Of a stretch of DNA of 64,000 nt, positions 1 to 8,490 are shown one piece after another. A program made the position numbers and the translations under genes. The stretch is from contig JAHDXT010000016.1 in assembly GCA_023384095.1 (NCBI GenBank), positions 1-64,000 of the forward strand, written 5' to 3'. The notes under the pieces were generated by a model. That model did no database searches. It saw only the letters and a list, made by a program, of their open reading frames with translations, and was not told the origin of the DNA. Position 1 is the stretch's first letter. Every line of letters begins with the position of its first letter. This DNA is from Hyphomicrobiaceae bacterium (GTDB lineage: Bacteria; Pseudomonadota; Alphaproteobacteria; Rhizobiales; Hyphomicrobiaceae).

Positions 1-60
1 GGCTCGCGAGCATCAAGGCGTCAAAACCCCGCCGCCGCCGAAGCGAAGTGGTGGCGGATC

Positions 61-200
61 GCAGATACCCGCCTGCGCGGGTATGACGGTAAGTGTGGGC
101 GGGCGGATGGGAATGAAAACGGTGCCGCCAAGCAGGTGTGCGGCCGCATGGCACCACCGTAACGCCCACCCAATCCGTCATTTCCGCGGAGGCGGAAATC
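61..200. repeat. Inverted pair of short palindromic intergenic repeats
   Basis: Bases 65-84 form a hairpin (ATACCCGCC / GCGGGTAT arms) followed by GACGG. Bases 176-200 read CGTCATTTCCGC then GGAGGCGGAAATC, which is the same design in the opposite orientation. A third copy is at 59309-59338. The pattern CGTCATtCCCGCgnnGGCGGGAATcc is a familiar REP-like element in many proteobacteria. The two copies face each other across about 90 bp. Confidence 0.7.
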
Positions 201-312
201 TGTGATGCGTTTCAACGGGCAAGACGAGGCCGGACACTGCGCGGCCTGCCGCGACACTTGGCTGAACACGAGCTCCCAAGCCTCAAGAATCCGAGGCGAC
301 CTCTGCTGCACC

Positions 313-357
313 CGTTTCGTCATCGAGGGTCGGCAAGGCCGGTGAGCGGCTGACCCC
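313..357. repeat. Dispersed intergenic module (copy 1 of 2)
   Basis: CGTTTCGTCATCGAGGGT is followed by a short spacer and then CGGTGAGCGGCTGACCCC. The reverse complement matches 59250-59287 almost exactly, except that this copy has about ten extra bases (GGCAAGGCCG-like) in the middle. Both copies lie within about 150 bp of a CGTCATTYCCGCGG palindrome, which suggests a compound mobile or recombinogenic intergenic element. Confidence 0.65.
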
Positions 358-442
358 GCTCCCCCCGTGTCCTTGACGCTGCTCGTCTGCCGCGCCACAA
401 CGCGGCCGGTCCAGGACCGAAACGAACGCGCGCGGAGGCCCC

Positions 443-1285
443 ATGTCCAGTCATGATCTGCAACGTACGATCGATGCCGCCTGGGAGGCGCGCGACGGCG
501 TCAGCCCCGCGACGAGGGGGGCCGTGCGCGACGCGGTCGAGACCGCGCTCGGCATGCTGGACGGCGGCAAGGCGCGCGTGGCCGAGAAGATCGACAGCGA
601 CTGGACCGTGCACCAGTGGCTGAAGAAGGCGGTGCTGCTGTCGTTCCGGCTCAACGACATGGCGGCCATTCCCGGCGCGCCCGGCGGCGCGAGCTGGTGG
701 GACAAGGTGCCCTCGAAGCTCGCCGGCATGGATGACGCGGCCTTCCGCGCCGCGGGGTTCCGCGCCGTGCCGGGCGCCATCGTGCGCCGGTCGGCCTACA
801 TCGCCCCGGGTGTGGTGCTGATGCCATCGTTCGTCAATCTCGGCGCTTACGTCGACGCCGGAACGATGGTCGACACGTGGGCGACCGTCGGCTCCTGCGC
901 GCAGATCGGCAGGAACGTGCACCTGTCGGGCGGCGTCGGCATCGGGGGCGTGCTGGAGCCGCTGCAGGCCAATCCCGTCATCATCGAGGACAACTGCTTC
1001 ATCGGCGCGCGCTCGGAAGTGGTGGAGGGCGTCATCGTCGGCGAGGGCTCGGTTCTGTCGATGGGCGTGTTCATCTCCGCCTCCACCCGCATCGTCGACC
1101 GCGCGACGGGCGAGGTGCACGTCGGCCGCGTACCGCCCTATTCGGTGGTGGTCCCCGGCGCCATGCCCGGCCGGCCGCTGCCCGACGGATCGCCGGGGCC
1201 GTCGCTCTACTGCGCGGTGATCGTCAAGACCGTCGACGCGCAGACCCGCTCCAAGACCTCCATCAACGAGCTGCTCAGGGACTGA
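443..1285 (+). CDS. dapD: 2,3,4,5-tetrahydropyridine-2,6-dicarboxylate N-succinyltransferase
   Basis: A cytoplasmic acyltransferase that succinylates tetrahydrodipicolinate in the succinylase branch of meso-diaminopimelate/lysine synthesis. The 280-residue length is typical of DapD. An alpha-helical N-terminal part (residues about 1-100) precedes a left-handed beta-helix of hexapeptide repeats (about 110-235). The characteristic [13 protein letters not shown] and [15 protein letters not shown] stretches are present near residues 144-172. The start has GGAGG eight bases upstream. dapE follows after 10 bp, so the two succinylase-pathway enzymes form one unit. Confidence 0.97.
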   Translation: MSSHDLQRTIDAAWEARDGVSPATRGAVRDAVETALGMLDGGKARVAEKIDSDWTVHQWLKKAVLLSFRLNDMAAIPGAPGGASWWDKVPSKLAGMDDAAFRAAGFRAVPGAIVRRSAYIAPGVVLMPSFVNLGAYVDAGTMVDTWATVGSCAQIGRNVHLSGGVGIGGVLEPLQANPVIIEDNCFIGARSEVVEGVIVGEGSVLSMGVFISASTRIVDRATGEVHVGRVPPYSVVVPGAMPGRPLPDGSPGPSLYCAVIVKTVDAQTRSKTSINELLRD

Positions 1286-1295
1286 CGCGCTCCAG

Positions 1296-2501
1296 ATGAC
1301 CTCGGCCGCCACAGACCCCGTCGCGCTGGCGCAGGCGCTGATCCGCTGCCCGAGCGTCACGCCGTCCGAGGCGGGCGCCCTTGCCTTGCTCGAGCAGGCG
1401 CTGGCACATGCGGGGTTCGCGGTCCATCGGATGACGTTCAGCGAGCCCGGCATGCCGGACGTGGAGAACCTCTACGCGCGGATCGGCGCTTCGGGGCCGA
1501 ACCTCTGCTTCGCCGGCCATACAGACGTGGTGCCGCCGGGGGATCTGGCGCGGTGGACGTCGCCGCCGTTCGCGGCCGACATCCGCGACGGCATTCTCTA
1601 CGGCCGCGGGGCGGTCGACATGAAGGGCGCCATCGCCTGCTTCGTGGCGGCAGCCCTGCGGCATCTGGAGGCGAGCGGCGGCCGGCCCGCCGGGTCGATC
1701 AGCCTGCTCGTCACGGGCGACGAGGAGGGGCCGTCGATCAACGGCACCGCCAAGGCGCTCGACTGGCTGCAGGCACGGGGGGAGCGGCTCGATGCCTGCG
1801 TCGTCGGCGAGCCGTCGAACCCGCACGAGATCGGCGACGAGATCAAGATCGGCCGCCGCGGCAGCCTCAACGGCGAGCTCGTCGTGCGCGGCAAGCAGGG
1901 TCACGCCGCCTACCCGCACCTCGCGGACAATCCGATCCCGAAGCTCGCCCGCATCATCGACCGCCTTTCGACGACGCCGCTCGACGCCGGCACGCCGGAT
2001 TTCGAGCCGTCGAGCCTGCAGGTGACGGTCATCTCGGTGCCGAACACCGCGACGAACGTCATCCCGTCCGAGGCGCGGGCGCTGTTCAACATCCGCTACA
2101 ACGACCTCCACCGCCGCCCGGACATCCAAGTCTGGGTACGAGAGCTGTGCGCGGCGGCGGCAGAAGAGACGAGCGCCCGCTGGTCCGTCAGCTTCTCCGG
2201 CACCGGCGACGTTTTCCTCACCCGGCCCGGGTCGCTGGTCGACACGATGGCCGCGGCGGTGCAGGCCGTGACGGGACGCGTGCCGCGGCTTTCGACCGGT
2301 GGCGGGACCTCCGACGCGCGGTTCATCCAGGCCGTCTGTCCGGTGATCGAGTTCGGCCTCGTCAACGAGACGATCCATCAGGTCGACGAGCGCGTCCCCC
2401 TCGCAGACCTGCACCAGCTCACCGCCGTCTACGAGCGGTTCATTGCTGGGTTCTTCGCCAGGTCTGCCGGGCAAGGCCATGCGCCCGAACGCCAGGGGTA
2501 A
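1296..2501 (+). CDS. dapE: Succinyl-diaminopimelate desuccinylase
   Basis: A dinuclear zinc M20-family amidohydrolase that removes succinate from N-succinyl-LL-DAP, the step after DapD/DapC. The 401-residue protein shows the metal-site motifs in order: [13 protein letters not shown] (His75, Asp77), GRGAVDMKG (Asp108) and TGDEEG with catalytic and metal-binding acidic residues at 142-144. GGGTSDARF and the C-terminal [10 protein letters not shown] segment also match DapE. It starts 10 bp after dapD stops and is probably cotranscribed with it. Confidence 0.97.
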   Translation: MTSAATDPVALAQALIRCPSVTPSEAGALALLEQALAHAGFAVHRMTFSEPGMPDVENLYARIGASGPNLCFAGHTDVVPPGDLARWTSPPFAADIRDGILYGRGAVDMKGAIACFVAAALRHLEASGGRPAGSISLLVTGDEEGPSINGTAKALDWLQARGERLDACVVGEPSNPHEIGDEIKIGRRGSLNGELVVRGKQGHAAYPHLADNPIPKLARIIDRLSTTPLDAGTPDFEPSSLQVTVISVPNTATNVIPSEARALFNIRYNDLHRRPDIQVWVRELCAAAAEETSARWSVSFSGTGDVFLTRPGSLVDTMAAAVQAVTGRVPRLSTGGGTSDARFIQAVCPVIEFGLVNETIHQVDERVPLADLHQLTAVYERFIAGFFARSAGQGHAPERQG

Positions 2502-2556
2502 TGTTCGGGCACTTCGAACTATTGAACGACTCGCACCCGTGCCCCATAATATTCGG

Positions 2557-2907
2557 ATGCAGCGACCTTTCGTGCATCCGGCGATCGAGGACGTGGCGCT
2601 GGAGAGCGTGCTCTATGCGCTCGCCGATCCCGTCCGGCTGGCGATCCTGCTGAAGCTCACGTCGGGCGGCTGCCCGATGAACTGCTCGACCGCGGCTCCG
2701 GACCGGCTGCCGAAATCGACCCAGTCGCATCACTACAAGGTGCTGCGGGAAGCGGGCCTCATCCGGTCCGAGCGGCGCGGCACCGAGGTCGTCAACACGC
2801 TGCGGTGCGAGGAGGTCAACGCCAGGTTCCCCGGCGTCGTCCCCGCCATCCTGCATGCGGCATCGCAATCGATCTGCGAGCCGGAGCCGGTGGAGGCTCT
2901 CACTTGA
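2557..2907 (+). CDS. ArsR-type winged-helix transcriptional regulator
   Basis: A small (116 aa) DNA-binding protein. Residues about 12-85 form an ArsR-like helix-turn-helix: LADPVRLAILLKL is the usual first helix, and STQSHHYKVLREAGLI is the recognition helix region, followed by a wing (SERRGTEVVNTLR). Two cysteines in GGCPMNC lie in the turn before the recognition helix and could sense metal or redox state; that is inference. The frame is open farther upstream, overlapping dapE, but ATG 2557 gives a normal family N-terminus. The gene converges on dcd with an 8-bp overlap. Its target is unknown. Confidence 0.85.
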   Translation: MQRPFVHPAIEDVALESVLYALADPVRLAILLKLTSGGCPMNCSTAAPDRLPKSTQSHHYKVLREAGLIRSERRGTEVVNTLRCEEVNARFPGVVPAILHAASQSICEPEPVEALT

Positions 2908-4006
2908 AGTGCTTGGACAACTTCAGCCCTTGAGCCTGATAGTGGCTGCCGAGCGCCACCCCGTACAGCATCTCGGGCACCTCCGTCAGGCGCTCGTAGA
3001 CGAGGCGGCCGATGATCTGCCCATGCTCCAGAATGAACGGCACCTTGTGCGAGCGCACCTCGAGCACTGCTTTCGAGCCTGCGCCGCCCGAGGCGGCGTG
3101 GCCGAAACCCGGATCGAAGAACCCCGCGTAATGCACCCGGAACTCGCCGACCAGCGGGTTGAACGGCACCATCTCGGCCGCATGCGTGGGCGGCACGTGA
3201 ACGGCCTCGCGGGAGGCCAGGATGTAGAACTGGTCGGGGTCGAGGATCAGACGCTTCGGCCCGCGGATGGAGATCGGCTCCCAATAGTCGAGCACCGCGC
3301 AGGAGCCCGGCGCATCGACATCCACGAGGCCCGTGTGCCGCTTGGCGCGATAGCCGACGAGGCTGCTCTTCTCGCCCTCGAGGTCAACGGACAGCGCAAT
3401 GCCCTGCGCGATGTCGGGCTGCTCGGCGGAGACGAGGCGCTCGCGCCGGTGGAGGTCGGCCAGCGCGGCGTCGCTGTCGGCGGCGGCGCCCTGCCGGAAC
3501 CGCACCTGGCTGAGCCGCGATCCCTGCCTGACGACGATGGGGAACGTCTGCGGGCAGATCTCTGCGTAGAGCGGGCCCGCATAGCCTGCCGGCGCCTGGT
3601 CGAACGCGGATACGCCGTCGGCGATGACCCGCGTGAACACGTCGAGGCGGCCGGTCGAGCTCTTGGGGTTGGCCGCCGCGGAGACCCCGGGCGGCAGCGC
3701 CAGGCCTTCCATGAGCGGCGCGACGTAGACGCAACCCGTCTCCAGAACGGCTGACTGCGCAAGGTCGATCTTGTGCAGCGCGAGCTCGCCGAGCTTATCA
3801 GCAACACGGGCCCGTGGACCCGGCAGGAAGCTCGCCCGCACGCGCCAGGCGCATGCCCCGAGCCTGAGGTCGAGGCTCGCGGGCTGGAGCTGGTTGTCCA
3901 GCATCGGCTCTGCGAGCCCGATCCGGCCATCGGCGATCAGCCGCCGGATCGCTTGCGCCGGCAGAATGCCGTTCGCCTGCGTTTCTGAGCCTGCTTGGCC
4001 ACCCAT
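2900..4006 (-). CDS. dcd: 2'-deoxycytidine 5'-triphosphate deaminase, long form
   Basis: Predicted to deaminate dCTP to dUTP for thymidylate synthesis. At 368 residues it is nearly twice the length of the enterobacterial enzyme, and two trimeric dUTPase/DCD-like modules can be seen. The first contains QPASLDLRLG and NPKSSTGRLDVFTRV (residues about 30-190). The second contains DPDQFYILASRE and VHYAGFFDPGFGH (about 245-360). The open frame extends to 4189, but ATG 4006 has a strong GGAGGTG eight bases upstream, and the extension is low-complexity repeat DNA. Alphaproteobacterial dcd genes are commonly of this long type. Confidence 0.88.
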   Translation of the reverse strand: MGGQAGSETQANGILPAQAIRRLIADGRIGLAEPMLDNQLQPASLDLRLGACAWRVRASFLPGPRARVADKLGELALHKIDLAQSAVLETGCVYVAPLMEGLALPPGVSAAANPKSSTGRLDVFTRVIADGVSAFDQAPAGYAGPLYAEICPQTFPIVVRQGSRLSQVRFRQGAAADSDAALADLHRRERLVSAEQPDIAQGIALSVDLEGEKSSLVGYRAKRHTGLVDVDAPGSCAVLDYWEPISIRGPKRLILDPDQFYILASREAVHVPPTHAAEMVPFNPLVGEFRVHYAGFFDPGFGHAASGGAGSKAVLEVRSHKVPFILEHGQIIGRLVYERLTEVPEMLYGVALGSHYQAQGLKLSKHFK

Positions 4007-4070
4007 GCCGCACCTCCGCGGGGAATGTGCCTTCGATCCCCCTCGCGGGGTGAGACCAGTTGGTCGAGCA

Positions 4071-4203
4071 ATCCCCATCGGCCCTCCCCTTGACGGGGAG
4101 GGCGGCGCGGCGAAAGCCGCGCGGGTGGGGTGGAGCCACAGACGAGACGTCGGCGCAAGAGCACCCCCACCCCCGACCCCTCCCCGCAAGGGGGAGGGAG
4201 AAG
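4071..4203. repeat. Long GC-rich dispersed repeat, copy A
   Basis: The stretch contains CCTCCCCTTGACGGGGAGGG, then GGGTGGGGTGGAGCC, GAGACG, and a tail of CCCCCACCCC and ACCCCTCCCC. It matches 30465-30601 in order and spacing. The arms can fold into GC-rich stems (CCCTCCCC with GGGGAGGG). This is a common rhizobial intergenic repeat style. It sits just upstream of dcd, between dcd and the SAM-II riboswitch. Confidence 0.7.
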
Positions 4204-4373
4204 TGCTCGTTGCGGCCGTTCCGATCTCGACCGGAGCGACCCTAGCGGCTCAACTCCCCCGCGCCAAGGCGAGCCCGATGCCTTTTCCCCGGCTCCCTGA
4301 GGCGGTGGCCTGACGATCGATGAGCCGTTCGATCTTGACGTTCGTGAGCACCGGGCGTATCAGCGCAGAAGCA

Positions 4374-4430
4374 TCGTGGTGATTTGGCCGGCCGGCTTGC
4401 AGCCACGTAAAACAACTCGCTAAAAGGCCG
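4374..4430 (+). promoter_or_regulatory. SAM-II riboswitch (metA motif) upstream of metZ
   Basis: The block has the hallmark SAM-II layout: a P1 strand CGTGG (4375-4379), GATTTGGCCGGC, CTTGCAGCCACG closing P1 (CCACG at 4403-4407), an A-rich linker (TAAAACAA), then CTCGCTAAAAGGCCG, which supplies the pseudoknot strand. The order and nearly every conserved base agree with the metA/metZ leader element known in alphaproteobacteria. It ends about 88 bp before metZ. S-adenosylmethionine binding would be expected to mask the downstream translation start and repress metZ. Confidence 0.92.
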
Positions 4431-4518
4431 CGCGCAATCCTGGCCTGCGCCCGGCACATCTTAGCGGGAACGGCGGCCGGGTTTTCTTTTGCCTGGGCCA
4501 GACGGGTAGGAGACGCCG

Positions 4519-5736
4519 ATGGCGCCGCGCGACGCAGCTAAGAACCGCACCCCCAGCCACGATTGGGCGCCCGAGACGCTTCTCGTCCACGGCGGGCAGC
4601 TCCGCAGCGGCTTCGGTGAGACGGCCGAGGCACTGTTCCTGACCCAGAGCTACGTCTACGAGACCGCCGAGCAGGCCGAGGCCCGCTTCAAGGACGAGGA
4701 GCCCGGGTTCATCTATTCGCGCTTCTCCAACCCGACCGTGAGCATGTTCGAGGAGCGCATGCGGCTGCTCGAGGGGGCGGAGGCGGCACGCGCCACGGCG
4801 ACCGGCATGGCCGCGGTCACGGCAGCGCTGCTGAGCTATCTCAGAGCGGGGGACCACCTGGTCGCCGCCCGGGCCATGTTCGGCTCCTGCCGCTACGTGG
4901 TAGAGGAGCTCTGTCCGCGCTTCGGCATCGCCGCGACGCTGGTCGACGGGCGCGATATCGGCGCCTGGCGCAAGGCCATCCGCCCGAGCACGAAGGCGGT
5001 GTTCTTCGAGACGCCGGCCAACCCCACGCTCGAGGTCGTCGACATCGCAGCGGTCGCGGAACTGGCGCACGCGGCGGGCGCGCTGGTCATGGTCGACAAC
5101 GTGTTCGCGACACCGCTGCTGCAGAAGCCGCTCAGGCTCGGCGCCGACGTGGTCATCTATTCGGCGACCAAGCACATAGACGGCCAGGGCCGCTGCCTCG
5201 GCGGCGTGGTGCTGTGCTCGGAAAAGTTCCTGAAGGACCACCTGCATACGTTCCTGCGCCAGACGGGACCGTCGATCAGCCCGTTCAACGCATGGGTGAT
5301 GCTGAAGGGACTGGAAACCCTGCCGCTGCGGGTCGAGGCGCAGTGCGCCAGGGCCGCCAGGATTGCCGACTGGCTCGCGGAGAGGCCTGAGATCGCCCGC
5401 GTGCTCTATTGCGGGCGCACCGATCATCCCCAGGCCGCGCTCATCGAGCGGCAGATGTCGGGCGGCGGGCAGGTCGTGACCTTCGATATCGCAGGCGGCA
5501 GGCCGACGGCCTTCCGCTTCCTCAACGCCCTGAAGCTGATCCGGATATCGAACAACCTCGGGGACGCAAAGAGCCTGATCACGCATCCGGCGACCACCAC
5601 GCATCAGCGGCTGAAGCCCGAGGCGCGCGCCGAGCTCGGCATCGGCGACGGCATGCTGCGGCTGTCGGTCGGGCTGGAGGCGGTGGAGGACTTGACGGCC
5701 GACCTCGAAGCGGGGCTGGCCGCGGCGGCGGGCTGA
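4519..5736 (+). CDS. metZ: O-succinylhomoserine sulfhydrylase
   Basis: A PLP-dependent Cys/Met-metabolism enzyme that makes homocysteine directly from O-succinylhomoserine and sulfide. The 405-residue protein carries the PLP lysine in YSATKHIDGQGRCLGG (Lys218), the phosphate-binding ATATGMAAV region, and DNVFATPLLQ before it. The missing tyrosine-rich cystathionine gamma-synthase signature and the upstream SAM-II leader favour MetZ over MetB, though related O-acetyl enzymes are hard to exclude by eye. A GTAGGAG Shine-Dalgarno lies just before the ATG. Confidence 0.93.
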   Translation: MAPRDAAKNRTPSHDWAPETLLVHGGQLRSGFGETAEALFLTQSYVYETAEQAEARFKDEEPGFIYSRFSNPTVSMFEERMRLLEGAEAARATATGMAAVTAALLSYLRAGDHLVAARAMFGSCRYVVEELCPRFGIAATLVDGRDIGAWRKAIRPSTKAVFFETPANPTLEVVDIAAVAELAHAAGALVMVDNVFATPLLQKPLRLGADVVIYSATKHIDGQGRCLGGVVLCSEKFLKDHLHTFLRQTGPSISPFNAWVMLKGLETLPLRVEAQCARAARIADWLAERPEIARVLYCGRTDHPQAALIERQMSGGGQVVTFDIAGGRPTAFRFLNALKLIRISNNLGDAKSLITHPATTTHQRLKPEARAELGIGDGMLRLSVGLEAVEDLTADLEAGLAAAAG

Positions 5737-5760
5737 AGCCGTGGACTGAGCACCAGGGGG

Positions 5761-6240
5761 ATGTCGAAGATGGGCCGGTTGGCGCTGCGGGCAGTCTTGG
5801 CCTTTCTCGTTACCGCAGCCGTCGCCTATCTCCTGGTGCTCGCCGGCGGTCTGCTGCTGGGCGAGATCTTGGGAGTGTCCCAGCGCGAGGGCGCCTACGC
5901 CATGGGACTCGCATTCACGATCGCACCGGCGGTCGCCGTCCTCTCCGGCGTCGTTGCCGCGATCCGGGCCGGCTCGCGCGCGACCCGCGCGACGGGCCAG
6001 TCGCTCGGCGCACCGCGTTCTGCTGGCCGACTGCTGGCGATCGGGGCCCTTGCGGGCGGGGCAGGCGGCTACGCGCTCGGCCGTGCCATCGGCTGGCTGT
6101 GGCTGGACGGACTGTCGTATGCCGCCTACTGGCAGGCCTCGGCCGCGGCTTTCCTGCCCCTCGTCGCCATGGCCGCCGGAGCGCAGATCGGCGCGGCGCT
6201 CGTTCTGCGCAGCAGGTCGCGCGGTCCGACCGCTGATTGA
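5761..6240 (+). CDS. Small membrane protein of unknown function
   Basis: A protein of 159 residues with four likely membrane helices (about 8-30, 42-65, 85-110 and 118-145) rich in Ala, Gly and Leu. A charged segment (RAGSRATRATGQS) lies between helices 2 and 3. CAGGGGG lies just before the ATG, and the gene follows metZ by 24 bp, so it may be cotranscribed. I recognise no family. The frame has normal codon bias for the region, which supports a real gene. Confidence 0.6.
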   Translation: MSKMGRLALRAVLAFLVTAAVAYLLVLAGGLLLGEILGVSQREGAYAMGLAFTIAPAVAVLSGVVAAIRAGSRATRATGQSLGAPRSAGRLLAIGALAGGAGGYALGRAIGWLWLDGLSYAAYWQASAAAFLPLVAMAAGAQIGAALVLRSRSRGPTAD

Positions 6241-6408
6241 GCGGACCGTCACCCCCTTTCCGGCAGGTGTGGTCTGCAGTTCACGGCCGCAACTTATCCT
6301 CAGAGAAGAGTCTCTGCAGTTTCGGATGATCACGCGCCTCTGTTGACGCGAAAGATGGAGATTTGTACGCAAATAACGGAGACGGTTCTTCTGATTCGGG
6401 GGGCAGCG

Positions 6409-7083
6409 ATGATCGTGATCGTGGACGAGCGCGAAACCGTTTCGGACGGCTACGCTTCCTGGTTCGACCGCGAGGGTGTCTCTGCGACCGGTCTCTGCCC
6501 GCTGGACTTCGACAACTGGGTCGACACGGTCTCGGACCCCGACATCAGGGCCGTCGAGGCGTTCCTGCTCGGGGACTGTCGCGAGCGGCAGTCGCTGTCG
6601 CGGAAGATCAAGGGGCGCTCAGGGGCGGCCATCATCGCCATGAACGAGAACAGATCGCTGGAGGAGACGCTCGAGCTGTTTGCGGCCGGCGTGGACGACG
6701 TCGTTCGCAAGCCCATCCACGTGCGCGAGATCCTGGCGCGAATCGAGGCGATCCGACGGCGGGCGAAGCAGTGTGCCGGCGAGGGCGCCGAGGCCGGCGA
6801 GCTGCGCGTGTTCTTCGATGGCCGCGACCCCGAGGTCGGCGGCGAGGCCCTGCCGCTGCCGCGCCGCGAGCGCCGCATCCTCGAGTATCTCGTGACCAAC
6901 AGGGGCCGGCGCGTCACGAAAAGCCAGATCTACAACTCCGTTTACGGGCTGTTCGGCGAGGGCATCGAGGAGAATGTCGTCGAGAGCCACATCAGCAAGC
7001 TGCGCAAGCGACTGCGTCATCGGCTGGGCCACGACCCGATCGATTCGCAGCGCTACCTCGGCTACCGCCTGATCTGCCAATAG
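6409..7083 (+). CDS. ftcR: FtcR/Rem-type flagellar response regulator
   Basis: An OmpR-like two-domain regulator (224 aa) that heads the flagellar island. Residues 1-115 form a receiver-like domain starting MIVIVDERE. Residues about 125-224 form a winged helix with [21 protein letters not shown] and [12 protein letters not shown]. It closely resembles Brucella FtcR and Sinorhizobium Rem, which activate hook and other flagellar genes. The normal phosphoacceptor Asp is not evident: the beta-3 segment reads AVEAFLLGD. An open extension to 6343 exists, but ATG 6409 matches the family start and follows a G-rich Shine-Dalgarno. flgE begins 105 bp downstream. Confidence 0.9.
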   Translation: MIVIVDERETVSDGYASWFDREGVSATGLCPLDFDNWVDTVSDPDIRAVEAFLLGDCRERQSLSRKIKGRSGAAIIAMNENRSLEETLELFAAGVDDVVRKPIHVREILARIEAIRRRAKQCAGEGAEAGELRVFFDGRDPEVGGEALPLPRRERRILEYLVTNRGRRVTKSQIYNSVYGLFGEGIEENVVESHISKLRKRLRHRLGHDPIDSQRYLGYRLICQ

Positions 7084-7188
7084 CGCAGAGGCAACCATGC
7101 GCATTGCGCAGGCGCTGCGTGAATCAGGCCCGCGCAAGCTCAGCCTGCTCTCCTCGAACCCGGCGGCAACATCCCGGAGCCTTGTGCA

Positions 7189-8448
7189 ATGAGCCTCTAC
7201 GGCATGATGCGAACGAGTGCGTCCGGCATGGCGGCGCAGGCCAGCCGGCTCGGCACGGTGGCCGACAACATCGCCAACATGAGCACCACCGGATACAAGC
7301 GGGCGTCGACCGAATTCTCCACCATGGTCCTGGAGTCGGGCGCCGGCAGCTACGTCCCCGGCAGCGTCGAATCGCACACGCGGCACGCAATCAGCAGCCA
7401 GGGCGCCCTCGCGTATACGACGTCCACGACGGATCTTGCGGCGAGGGGCCGCGGGTTCTTCCTGGTCTCTGGCCCGGACGGCCAAGTCTACATGACCCGC
7501 GCCGGCTCCTTCGTGATGGACGGCGAAGGCCGCCTCGTCAACGCCGCCGGCTACAGCCTCATGGGCTACCCGTTGGCGAACGGAAGTCCGTCCGTCGTCG
7601 CCAACGGCTATGCCGGCCTCGAGGTCGTCAACATCGGCGAGCTGGCGCTGCAGGCCAACCCCTCCACGGAAGGGACATTCTTCGTCAATCTGCCGTCGAA
7701 CGCGGCTGTCGTGCCGGCCGCCGATCTGCCGTCGGCCAATGCCGCGACGGCAGCCTTCACCGGCAAGTCGTCGCTGATCGCCTACGACAATCTCGGCAAC
7801 GAGGTGATCGTCGACATCTACAGCTCCAAGGTCGCGGACGAGACGTGGGAGATCGCAGTCTTCGACCGCGCGGCAGCGGCAGCAGGCGGCGCATTCCCGT
7901 ATGCCGCCGGGCCGCTCGCGACGGCGGCTCTGACCTTCGATCCGGTCACGGGCAAGCTCGACGGCGCGAGCGCCAAGTCGATCGCCGTCCCGGTACCCGA
8001 CGGCGCGACGCTGACGCTCGATCTGTCGCAATCGAGCCAGCTCGCGACCGACTATATCGGGCTCGATTCGGCGGTGAACGGCAACGCGCCGAGCGGCGTC
8101 GAGCAGATCGAGATCTCGGATGCCGGGGACCTCTACGCGGTGTTCCGCAACGGTGCCCGGGTCGCCACCCACCGTATCCCGCTCGCCGATGTGACGAGCC
8201 CCGACGAGCTGCAACCGCTGGCAGGCAACGTCTACGCTGCGAGCGCGGAGTCCGGTGACGTCCAGATCGGTTTCGCCGGCTCGGGGGGCTACGGCATGAT
8301 CGTCTCGGGCGCGCTCGAGCAATCGAACGTCGATCTCGCATCCGAGCTCACCACCATGATCGAGTCGCAGCGCAACTACACTGCCAACTCGAAGGTGTTC
8401 CAGACCGGCGCGGACCTGATGGACGTCCTCGTCAACCTCAAGCGCTGA
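7189..8448 (+). CDS. flgE: Flagellar hook protein
   Basis: The structural subunit of the flagellar hook, 419 residues. The N-terminal rod-like segment (MSLYGMMRTSASGMAAQ, then VADNIANMSTTGYKR) and the C-terminal coiled segment (ASELTTMIESQRNYTANSKVFQ) are the conserved ends that assemble in the hook. The middle is the variable surface domain. Hook proteins are exported by the flagellar type III apparatus without a signal peptide. It is placed between the ftcR-like regulator and flgKL, as in Brucella and Sinorhizobium. Confidence 0.96.
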   Translation: MSLYGMMRTSASGMAAQASRLGTVADNIANMSTTGYKRASTEFSTMVLESGAGSYVPGSVESHTRHAISSQGALAYTTSTTDLAARGRGFFLVSGPDGQVYMTRAGSFVMDGEGRLVNAAGYSLMGYPLANGSPSVVANGYAGLEVVNIGELALQANPSTEGTFFVNLPSNAAVVPAADLPSANAATAAFTGKSSLIAYDNLGNEVIVDIYSSKVADETWEIAVFDRAAAAAGGAFPYAAGPLATAALTFDPVTGKLDGASAKSIAVPVPDGATLTLDLSQSSQLATDYIGLDSAVNGNAPSGVEQIEISDAGDLYAVFRNGARVATHRIPLADVTSPDELQPLAGNVYAASAESGDVQIGFAGSGGYGMIVSGALEQSNVDLASELTTMIESQRNYTANSKVFQTGADLMDVLVNLKR

Positions 8449-8490
8449 CGACGTGCGCATCGCCGCGGCAAGGGCCAGGAACGTGTCGAC

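Larger units (their letters stand above)
1..442. other. Intergenic region upstream of dapD, repeat-rich
   Basis: No convincing gene is visible. Both strands have short open frames, but they have no recognisable product and cover palindromic repeat DNA. The stretch holds an inverted pair of a short palindromic element (61-89 and 176-200) and a copy of a module that recurs near 59.25 kb (313-357). The last 20 bases carry a GGAGG at about 434-438 that serves as the dapD ribosome binding site. No clear promoter hexamers stand out. Confidence 0.6.

Noticed and set aside
320-1453. 377-residue frame antisense to dapD
   Set aside because: Compositional shadow with no start signal or domain.
1296-4320. 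Rho-independent terminator after dapE
   Set aside because: No GC stem followed by a T-run is seen. dapE leads directly into the ArsR-type gene.
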